NCBI GenBank assembly: GCA_001821375.1
Contig: MHLG01000011.1
Coordinates: 29,366 to 40,000 of the forward strand
DNA from: Candidatus Liptonbacteria bacterium RIFOXYD1_FULL_36_11
Lineage (GTDB): Bacteria > Patescibacteriota > Minisyncoccia > UBA6257 > XYB1-36-10
Length of the DNA: 10,635 nt
Reading direction: 5' to 3'
This document shows positions 5,504 to 10,635 of the stretch, one piece after another (within the stretch, counting starts at the first letter, position 1; every line of letters begins with the position of its first letter). A program made the position numbers and the translations under genes. The notes under the pieces are model-generated. The model worked only from the letters and a program-made list of their open reading frames with translations, searched no databases and was not told where the DNA came from.

Positions 5504-5899
5504 ATGCTTATCAAAAAACCGAAAAACGACAGTCGCTACTCCTGGACTAACCACGTTTTTCTGAAAATGATGCAGTACCGCATTTCGGAATCTTTAATAA
5601 GAAGAATTATTCGTTTTCCGGACAGGGTGGAAGAAGGTATTGCGGAAAATACTGTTGCAGTAATGCGACGAACGGATTCTGAAAAGAAAAAAGAAGAAAT
5701 CTGGGTAATGTATTGTTTAGTAAATCATTCCCACGGCTTAAAGCGTAATTCTCTAACAAAAAAACCAGCTTTCTTCTCACATTTATCAAGAGGAAATAAA
5801 ATAGTTGTTATTACTGCTTGGCGGTACCCCGGCAAAAGCCCAAAACGCGATCCCATTCCGGCTGAAATTATGGAAGAAATAAAAAACGTCATTTTTTAA
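5504..5899 (+). CDS. Conserved small protein of unknown function upstream of scpA
   Basis: A 131-residue soluble basic protein that I cannot place in a named family with certainty. It begins YSWTNHVFLKMMQYRISESLIRRIIRFPDRVEEG (residues 12-45), then a strand with VAVMRR, a basic linker, EEIWVMYCLV (64-73) and NKIVVITAWRYPGKSP (98-113). The order 'H-x-x-x-K-M, helix, pattern p-D-x-v, strand, strand, I-x-V-I-T-a-W' recalls DUF4258/BrnT and RelE-like folds, where the conserved histidine helix leads into a small beta sheet. There is no antitoxin partner beside it, which argues against a toxin-antitoxin pair. It ends 5 bases before scpA, so it is likely co-expressed with scpA and scpB. A TATTAT (5486-5491) 12 bases before the ATG could be a -10 element. 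Confidence 0.8.
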   Translation: MLIKKPKNDSRYSWTNHVFLKMMQYRISESLIRRIIRFPDRVEEGIAENTVAVMRRTDSEKKKEEIWVMYCLVNHSHGLKRNSLTKKPAFFSHLSRGNKIVVITAWRYPGKSPKRDPIPAEIMEEIKNVIF

Positions 5900-5904
5900 T
5901 TTTT

Positions 5905-6639
5905 ATGCAATCTTTTTTAGTTAAAACTGAAAATTTTTCTGGACCAATGGAAAAGCTTCTTGAACTAGTAGAAGAACGCAAAATGGATATTACCGCTTTG
6001 AATCTTGCCGAAGTAACAACTGATTTTTTAGATTACACTCGTTATTTAGAAACTTTACCACGCGAAAAAGGCGGAGAAATTTCTAGAACCATCGCTGATT
6101 TTGTTGTTGTTGCCGCTAAACTTCTTCTAGTGAAATCTAAATATCTTCTACCGGAACTTCCCTTATCTAAAGAAGAAGAAATAGAAATTAAAGATTTAGA
6201 AATCCGTCTAAAAATATATCAAGAATTTAAAATTTCTGCCGTTTCTTTTCTTTCTGTTTGGAATAGTAGTAATAGAAGCTTCTCTCGTGAACTTTTTCAA
6301 AATCGTCCGCCTCTTTTTTTCCCTCCAGAAAAAATAACCATTCTTGATCTTCTTGCCTCTGTAAAAAATCTTTCCGAAACTACTTTTAATGAAATTAAAG
6401 AAGAAAATATGCCGCGCCCAAAAGCTTTTTCTATTCAAGAAAAAATAGTTGAGCTTTTAGAAAGAATAAAATCAGTTTCCTCCGTCCGTTTTCGTGATAT
6501 AATAGAAAATAAGAAAAAAGGGGAAATCATTGCTCTTTTCCTTGCTGTTTTACACTTAATTCGCGACCATTTTGTTTTCGTAAATCAAGGCGAAAATTTT
6601 AGCGATATCGAAATAAAAGAGAAGAAAAAATCCACTTAA
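5905..6639 (+). CDS. scpA: Segregation and condensation protein A (kleisin)
   Basis: ScpA is the kleisin subunit of bacterial condensin: it bridges the SMC heads and binds the ScpB dimer during chromosome segregation. The N-terminal SMC-neck binding region is clear (FSGPMEKLLELVEERKMDI, 11-29), followed by ADFVVVAAKLLLVKSKYLLP (64-83), the standard A-x-L-x-x-x-K-S-x-x-L-L-P signature. A charged middle segment links to a C-terminal winged helix (about 175-237; IIALFLAVLHLIRDHFVFV), which binds the SMC cap. At 244 residues it is a normal length. The ATG follows the previous stop by 5 bases with no Shine-Dalgarno, and scpB starts 9 bases after it. No smc gene is in the window. Confidence 0.95.
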   Translation: MQSFLVKTENFSGPMEKLLELVEERKMDITALNLAEVTTDFLDYTRYLETLPREKGGEISRTIADFVVVAAKLLLVKSKYLLPELPLSKEEEIEIKDLEIRLKIYQEFKISAVSFLSVWNSSNRSFSRELFQNRPPLFFPPEKITILDLLASVKNLSETTFNEIKEENMPRPKAFSIQEKIVELLERIKSVSSVRFRDIIENKKKGEIIALFLAVLHLIRDHFVFVNQGENFSDIEIKEKKKST

Positions 6640-6648
6640 ATTTTATTT

Positions 6649-7221
6649 ATGAAAAATCTTTCAGCTATTATAGAGGCCCTGCTTTTTATTCACGGCGAGC
6701 CACTTTCTTTTTCTAAACTCGCCAAGCTTACAAAAAAAAGCGAAAATGAAATAAAAGAGTCAGCTACTTTTTTAATTACCTCTTTAAAAGATGAAAACTC
6801 TGGCCTTTTTTTACTAGAAAATGACGATTCTCTTGAACTTTCCACAAAACCTGAATTTTCTTCTTTTATAGAAGACCTTATTAAAGATGATTTTGAAAGT
6901 AATCTTTCTCCGGCTTCTTTGGAGACCTTAACAATAATTTCTTATCTTGCCCCTATTTCACGTGCTGAAATTGATTATATTAGGGGAGTAAATTCCAGTT
7001 TTATGCTTCGCTCCTTGCTTCTAAGGGGCCTTATTTCAAGAAAGCCGGACCCAAAAAGATCTTATATTTATCTTTATGAGCCAACTTTTGATCTACTTAA
7101 ATTTCTTGGTATAAGCTCTATAAAAGATCTTCCTGATTACGAAAAATATCATAATCTTCTAAAAACCTATCAAGAAAAAGAAAATAATGAAAAAGAAAAA
7201 AAATCAAAACAAGATGAGTAA
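6649..7221 (+). CDS. scpB: Segregation and condensation protein B
   Basis: ScpB, the winged-helix partner of ScpA in the SMC-ScpAB condensin. The N-terminal winged helix starts KNLSAIIEALLFIHGEPLSFSKLA (2-25), a family hallmark. The second winged helix carries LSPASLETLTIISYLAPISR (86-105) and IRGVNSSFMLRSLLLRGLI (111-129), the most conserved stretch of ScpB. The last 20 residues are a lysine/glutamate-rich tail. The 190-residue length is normal. Its 3' end overlaps the carboxypeptidase gene, so the scpA-scpB-carboxypeptidase run is probably one transcript. Confidence 0.95.
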   Translation: MKNLSAIIEALLFIHGEPLSFSKLAKLTKKSENEIKESATFLITSLKDENSGLFLLENDDSLELSTKPEFSSFIEDLIKDDFESNLSPASLETLTIISYLAPISRAEIDYIRGVNSSFMLRSLLLRGLISRKPDPKRSYIYLYEPTFDLLKFLGISSIKDLPDYEKYHNLLKTYQEKENNEKEKKSKQDE

Positions 7222-8272
7222 AAATACAAACTTTTTAAGTTTATTTTTTACGGGAGTAATGGTCCTTATCACTTTTTTCGGTTACTCCGCTAGCAAAACG
7301 GAAAATGAAATAGTTGTTTTAAATGAAAATGATCCTTCCTTTATTTCCCCTTTAAAAGAAACACCCGCCCTTTCTCTTTATCCCGATCCTATTTATGAAC
7401 CTTCGTCTATCTTAGCTTTTGCCAAAGATACTCTGGATAAAAAAATATCTACTCACTTAAAAGATCTTGAGCAAAATTCTATTTTAAATCCGATTACTGC
7501 GGAAAAAAACAAAATTGAAATTAAAAATGAAAATATTAAAAATTCTCTTTTGAGTGTTTTAAGCACTGATAAGGTTTTAGCTTATAATCTTAACTCAAAC
7601 AAAAGCCTTTTTTCTTCTCAAGAAAAAAATATTTGGCCGACGGCTTCTCTGGCAAAATTAATGACTGCTATTATTGCTGTTGAAAAAATGGGATTTGAAA
7701 AAGAAGTAAAAATTACTCCCGAAGCAATTGCAATTGAAAACGAAGCCGGCAATTTTCAAGCTGGTGAAGTTTTTAAAATTAGAGATCTCTTACTTTCTAT
7801 TTTTCTTGTTTCAAGCAATGACGCCGCTTTTGCTATTGCTAATGAATACGGCCAAGAAAATTTTATTGCAGAAATGAACAAAAAAGCAAAAGAATTAGAA
7901 ATGTCTAACACTTATTTTTCCGATCCGGCTGGATTAAGCGCCGCCAGCATTTCTACCGCTAGTGATCTTTCTAAGTTAGCCGCTTACATTATTAAAGAAA
8001 GACCGGAACTTCTTTATCTAAGCCGGCAGAAAGAAATAGAAATAAAAGATCAACGTTTTGGCGATATAAAAAAATATGAAAGCATTAATAAATTTTCAAC
8101 AAGAAATGACTTCATCGGCGGAAAAACCGGCTACACCGACATCGCCCAGGAAAATTTATTTTCCTTGTTTTATGTAAAAAATGAGACCATACTTATTATT
8201 ATCCTCGGTTCAAAAGACCGTTTTGGTGATACAGAAAAAATTCTTGATTCATTAAGTTTATTAAATTTATAA
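7187..8272 (+). CDS. D-alanyl-D-alanine carboxypeptidase (peptidase S11)
   Basis: A penicillin-binding-protein-type serine peptidase that trims the terminal D-Ala from peptidoglycan stem peptides and so limits cross-linking. It has a basic N-terminus and one hydrophobic segment (about 15-35), about 90 residues of low-complexity linker, then the S11 domain from about 125. All three active-site motifs are present: SLAK (154-157), SSN (209-211) and KTG (313-315). There is no obvious C-terminal amphipathic anchor or second domain, so the N-terminal segment is the likely membrane anchor. The start is ambiguous: ATG 7187 overlaps scpB by 35 bases and gives a lysine-rich n-region; ATG 7214 overlaps the scpB stop in ATGAGTAA and gives 352 residues. 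Both keep the anchor. It lies 42 bases before mraY. Confidence 0.92.
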   Translation: MKKKKNQNKMSKNTNFLSLFFTGVMVLITFFGYSASKTENEIVVLNENDPSFISPLKETPALSLYPDPIYEPSSILAFAKDTLDKKISTHLKDLEQNSILNPITAEKNKIEIKNENIKNSLLSVLSTDKVLAYNLNSNKSLFSSQEKNIWPTASLAKLMTAIIAVEKMGFEKEVKITPEAIAIENEAGNFQAGEVFKIRDLLLSIFLVSSNDAAFAIANEYGQENFIAEMNKKAKELEMSNTYFSDPAGLSAASISTASDLSKLAAYIIKERPELLYLSRQKEIEIKDQRFGDIKKYESINKFSTRNDFIGGKTGYTDIAQENLFSLFYVKNETILIIILGSKDRFGDTEKILDSLSLLNL

Positions 8273-8280
8273 ATTATTTT

Positions 8281-8309
8281 TTTAAAAAAGCGCCGGCTAG
8301 ATTTATAAA
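8281..8309 (+). promoter_or_regulatory. Candidate promoter of mraY, apparently leaderless
   Basis: TTTAAA (8281-8286), a 17-base spacer and TATAAA (8304-8309), five bases before the ATG at 8315. Spacing is right but both hexamers are AT-only, so chance is a real alternative. Confidence 0.4.
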
Positions 8310-8314
8310 AAACG

Positions 8315-9358
8315 ATGGTTTTCCAAGTAATAAGAATTTTAACAATTTCCGCGGCATCTTTCACTGTTTCCTTAATTTTTACCCCGTTTTTAATCGGATT
8401 TCTAAAAAAAATAAACGTTGGTAAGCAAATTAGGACATCGGAAAAAACTCCTATTTTTTCCAGTCTTCATAAAAACAAAGAAGGAACTCCCACTATGGGA
8501 GGTGTAATTATTTGGGGCACAGTTCTTTTTCTGGCAGTTTTTTTCTTTCTGATGTCTGTTTTCTTTGATGGCTTTTGGGGAAAGCTAAACTTTGTCAATC
8601 GTTCGGAAACTTATCTTCCTCTTGCCGCTATGCTTATTGCCGCCGTCTTCGGCCTTTTTGATGATATCTTAGGTGTTTTAAAGATTGGAGTTAACGGCGG
8701 CGGTTTTAAAATTCGCCATAAATTTATTCTTTACTCTCTTGTAGCTTTAATCGGTGCCTGGTGGTTTTATTTTCGTCTTAATTGGGATATTTTAAGAATT
8801 CCTTTTATTGGCGATTACAACATCGGATTTTGGTATATTCCGATTTTTATTTTTATCATTATCGCTTCTGCTTTTTCTGCAAATGAAACTGACGGATTAG
8901 ACGGCCTTTTAGGTGGCATTTCCCTTTTTGCTTTTTTCTCTCTTTCGGCTGTTGCTTTTTCTCTTGGGAGATATGATCTTTCTGCTTTTAGCGGAGCTGT
9001 CGCTGGCGCACTTCTAGCGTTTCTTTGGTTTAATATCTATCCAGCTAAATTCTTTATGGGCGACACTGGCTCAATGGCTTTAGGTATTACTATCGGCGTC
9101 ATCTCTATGCTTACTAATACTGTCCTCCTCTTGCCATTTTTTGTTTTTATTTTTGTTTTAGAATCTTTATCAGTTATTATTCAAGTAACTAGTAAAAAAA
9201 TAAGAGGAAAAAAATTTTTTCTTTCCTCTCCTATCCATCACCATTTTGAAGCTTTAGGCTGGCACGAAACTACGGTCACTATGCGTTTTTGGATTATTGC
9301 CGTCATCTTCAACGCTTTTGGTCTTATCCTATTTTTCCTAAGCCGCATCGTTTTATAA
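8315..9358 (+). CDS. mraY: Phospho-N-acetylmuramoyl-pentapeptide transferase
   Basis: MraY transfers phospho-MurNAc-pentapeptide from UDP to undecaprenyl phosphate, making lipid I at the inner face of the membrane. About ten hydrophobic segments run through its 347 residues. Diagnostic cytoplasmic motifs are GTPTMGG (57-63), the catalytic pair D116-D117 in FGLFDDILG, NETDGLDG (190-197), FMGDTGSMALG (247-257) and HHHFEALGW (308-316). The histidine loop separates MraY from WecA-type transferases. Here mraY lies outside the usual mur/fts cluster, beside a D,D-carboxypeptidase and the ATP-cone nuclease. There is no Shine-Dalgarno at the ATG. Confidence 0.97.
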   Translation: MVFQVIRILTISAASFTVSLIFTPFLIGFLKKINVGKQIRTSEKTPIFSSLHKNKEGTPTMGGVIIWGTVLFLAVFFFLMSVFFDGFWGKLNFVNRSETYLPLAAMLIAAVFGLFDDILGVLKIGVNGGGFKIRHKFILYSLVALIGAWWFYFRLNWDILRIPFIGDYNIGFWYIPIFIFIIIASAFSANETDGLDGLLGGISLFAFFSLSAVAFSLGRYDLSAFSGAVAGALLAFLWFNIYPAKFFMGDTGSMALGITIGVISMLTNTVLLLPFFVFIFVLESLSVIIQVTSKKIRGKKFFLSSPIHHHFEALGWHETTVTMRFWIIAVIFNAFGLILFFLSRIVL

Positions 9359-9359
9359 T
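9354..9359 (+). promoter_or_regulatory. Candidate -10 element before the ATP-cone nuclease gene
   Basis: A perfect TATAAT overlaps the mraY stop codon and would give a leader of about 18 bases before the ATG at 9384. No good -35 lies 16-18 bases upstream, so read-through from mraY is at least as likely. Confidence 0.3.
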
Positions 9360-9383
9360 CTAAAAAGCGAAGCTGATTTAAAA

Positions 9384-10205
9384 ATGAAAAAAATTTCCAT
9401 AATAAAATCTAACGGCGCCAAAGATTTTTTTTCTCCTGAAAAAGTAGCTAATTCTCTTATAAGAGCCGGAGCTGGCCAAGATGAAGCAGAAAAAATAAGT
9501 CAGGAAGTTGAAAAAAAAATTAAGAACGGCGATACCACTGCCGACATTTATCGCCAGGCATTTTTTCTTTTAAGGCGTTATGGAAAACCGCTAGCGGTCA
9601 GATTTTCTCTTAAACATGCCATTATGGATCTTGGCCCTTCCGGTTATCCCTTTGAACAACTTATTGGCCGTATTCTAGAAAAAGAAGGTTACAAAACAAG
9701 TTTTCCTAATGTTATTTTTGGAAAATGTGTTGGTCATGAAGTTGATGTCATTGCTGAAAACAGCAAAGAAAAAATAATGATTGAAGCAAAATTTCACAAC
9801 CAGCCCGGATTTCGCACTGATGTAAAAGTAGCTCTTTATGTCCGAGCTAGATTTGAAGATCTTATCGCCGTGCCTAAAAATAATTTTTCTTCTTGCTGGC
9901 TTATTACTAACACTAAATTTTCTGAAGACGCTTTAAAATATGCAAGATGCGCTGGCGTTAACGCTGTCGGCTGGGGTTATCCAAAAGAAAAGGGATTAGA
10001 AAATATGATTGACGCTTCTAATCTTTATCCTATAACCGCTATGCCTTCCTTATCAAGAAACGAAAAACGCTTACTTTTAGATAACAACATAGTTGTTTGC
10101 ACAGATATAAAAAATATAGAAAAACTTGTCAGTATTGGCATAAAAAAAGAAAAAGCAGAAGTTTGTCTTAAAGAAGCTCTAGAAATCACTAAAGCAAATT
10201 CCTAA
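9384..10205 (+). CDS. ATP-cone domain fused to an Mrr-like nuclease domain
   Basis: A 273-residue soluble protein with two recognisable parts. Residues 1-80 resemble the ATP-cone that senses ATP/dATP in ribonucleotide reductases and NrdR: KKISIIKSNGAKDFFSPEKVANSLIRAG, then a helix pair ending YRQAFFLLRRYGKPLAVRFSLKHAI. Residues 85-200 resemble a restriction-endonuclease-like (Mrr_cat/PD-(D/E)XK) domain: PFEQLIGRILEKEGY, then HEVDVIAENSKEKIMIEAKFHN with the candidate metal site D121, E134 and K136 (D-x12-E-x-K), and WLITNTKFSEDALKYARCAG. The C-terminal 50 residues (LLLDNNIVVCTDI, EKLVSIGIKKEKAEVCL) could be a helix-hairpin-helix-like segment; that is a guess. It has no methyltransferase or specificity partner, which argues against a classical restriction system. 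Nucleotide-controlled DNA cleavage is inferred from the domains alone. It lies 25 bases after mraY. Confidence 0.85.
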   Translation: MKKISIIKSNGAKDFFSPEKVANSLIRAGAGQDEAEKISQEVEKKIKNGDTTADIYRQAFFLLRRYGKPLAVRFSLKHAIMDLGPSGYPFEQLIGRILEKEGYKTSFPNVIFGKCVGHEVDVIAENSKEKIMIEAKFHNQPGFRTDVKVALYVRARFEDLIAVPKNNFSSCWLITNTKFSEDALKYARCAGVNAVGWGYPKEKGLENMIDASNLYPITAMPSLSRNEKRLLLDNNIVVCTDIKNIEKLVSIGIKKEKAEVCLKEALEITKANS

Positions 10206-10282
10206 TTTATAAAATTACACCAAAATAACGTTTTGAGATAAACCTTATAAAAGGATTTCTTTAATGTGCAGTTTTCATTAAC

Positions 10283-10311
10283 TTGCCGTAAAATAAAGCA
10301 AACTCTAAAAT
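10283..10311 (+). promoter_or_regulatory. Promoter of the UvrD-like helicase gene, apparently leaderless
   Basis: TTGCCG (10283-10288), a 17-base spacer and TAAAAT (10306-10311), then six bases to GTG at 10318. The predicted transcription start coincides with the start codon. It lies in the 112-base gap after the nuclease gene, which otherwise holds only AT-rich sequence and a weak CCTT/AAGG hairpin near 10243-10254. Confidence 0.5.
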
Positions 10312-10317
10312 TATTTT

Positions 10318-10635
10318 GTGGAAAACTACCGCCAAAAATTCAATAAAGAATACGAAAAACTTAATCTGCGCCAAAAAGAAGCGGTAGACGCTATTGAGGG
10401 TCCGGTTATGGTTGTCGCCGGTCCCGGCACTGGTAAAACACAAATTCTCACCCTCCGCATTGCTAATATTCTTCTAAAAATTGATACTCCTCCAGATAGC
10501 ATTTTAGCTCTTACTTTTACCGACTCCGCCGCCACTAATATGAAACGCCGCCTTACTTCCTTAATCGGCAGTCGCGGCTATTACGTCAATATCTCTACTT
10601 TTCATGGTTTTTGTGAAGAGATTATAAAAAATTAT
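10318..10635 (+). CDS. UvrD/Rep-family superfamily 1 DNA helicase, N-terminal part (3' end outside window)
   Basis: The first 106 residues of an SF1A helicase that unwinds DNA during repair or replication restart; the gene continues past the window. The Q-motif region is LNLRQKEAV (15-23), followed by Walker A in VVAGPGTGKT (32-41), motif Ia ALTFTDSAATNMKRRL (64-79) and motif Ib STFHGFCEEI (93-102). Walker A is GPGTGKT rather than the common GAGSGKT of UvrD/PcrA. The GTG at 10318 is the only good start: it gives the normal distance of about 15 residues to the Q motif and matches the promoter spacing. Whether the missing part carries a nuclease domain, as in some relatives, cannot be judged. 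Confidence 0.93.
   Translation, partial: MENYRQKFNKEYEKLNLRQKEAVDAIEGPVMVVAGPGTGKTQILTLRIANILLKIDTPPDSILALTFTDSAATNMKRRLTSLIGSRGYYVNISTFHGFCEEIIKNY

Noticed and set aside
5504..5899. Toxin of a toxin-antitoxin pair
   Set aside because: No partner gene fits in the 39-base upstream or 5-base downstream gap.
10326..10535. Minus-strand ORF inside the helicase start
   Set aside because: Antisense to the conserved Walker A and motif Ia region, so it is a shadow.

Overview
The window is an AT-rich, gene-dense stretch of a bacterial chromosome. Short intergenic gaps, almost no Shine-Dalgarno sequences, short versions of household proteins and the style of its SecA, ScpA/ScpB, MraY and UvrD-like proteins suggest a Candidate Phyla Radiation (Patescibacteria, Parcubacteria-like) genome. 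That placement is an inference from protein style and has not been tested with a tree. The standard bacterial code fits: TAA dominates, TAG is used twice and TGA once as stop, and no gene needs TGA read through.

Layout. (1) 1-462 is the C-terminus of secA, ending in a zinc-binding SEC-C motif. (2) 472-2618 is an accessory-looking block: a long-form rsgA, a 163-base spacer, an orotate phosphoribosyltransferase-like gene and a DUF952 gene. The spacer holds an imperfect palindrome and a broken second copy of a SEC-C tail, sharing 15 identical bases with the secA end, so rsgA is bracketed by an intact and a decayed SEC-C sequence. (3) 2597-2900 is non-coding and rich in stems, with a good minus-strand terminator, a weaker plus-strand terminator, an inverted repeat and the only strong Shine-Dalgarno in the window. 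(4) 2901-3551 encodes an exported SLT-type (lytic transglycosylase-like) protein, converging through a terminator with (5) a minus-strand GT4 glycosyltransferase (3630-4745). (6) From 4805 to the end everything is on the plus strand: a membrane-anchored cyclophilin, a conserved small protein of unknown function, scpA, scpB, a D-Ala-D-Ala carboxypeptidase, mraY, an ATP-cone/Mrr-like nuclease fusion and the start of a UvrD-type helicase.

Functionally the right half couples chromosome condensation (ScpAB) with envelope growth (carboxypeptidase, MraY, and further away the SLT protein and glycosyltransferase), then genome maintenance (nuclease, helicase). Several start codons sit 5-7 bases after a -10-like hexamer with no Shine-Dalgarno (4745 minus, 4805, 8315, 10318), a pattern expected for leaderless mRNAs.

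No CRISPR array, tRNA, rRNA or transposase was seen. The most unusual items are the decayed SEC-C tail flanking rsgA, the structured 2597-2760 region, the divergent apparently leaderless promoter, and the ATP-cone/nuclease fusion.
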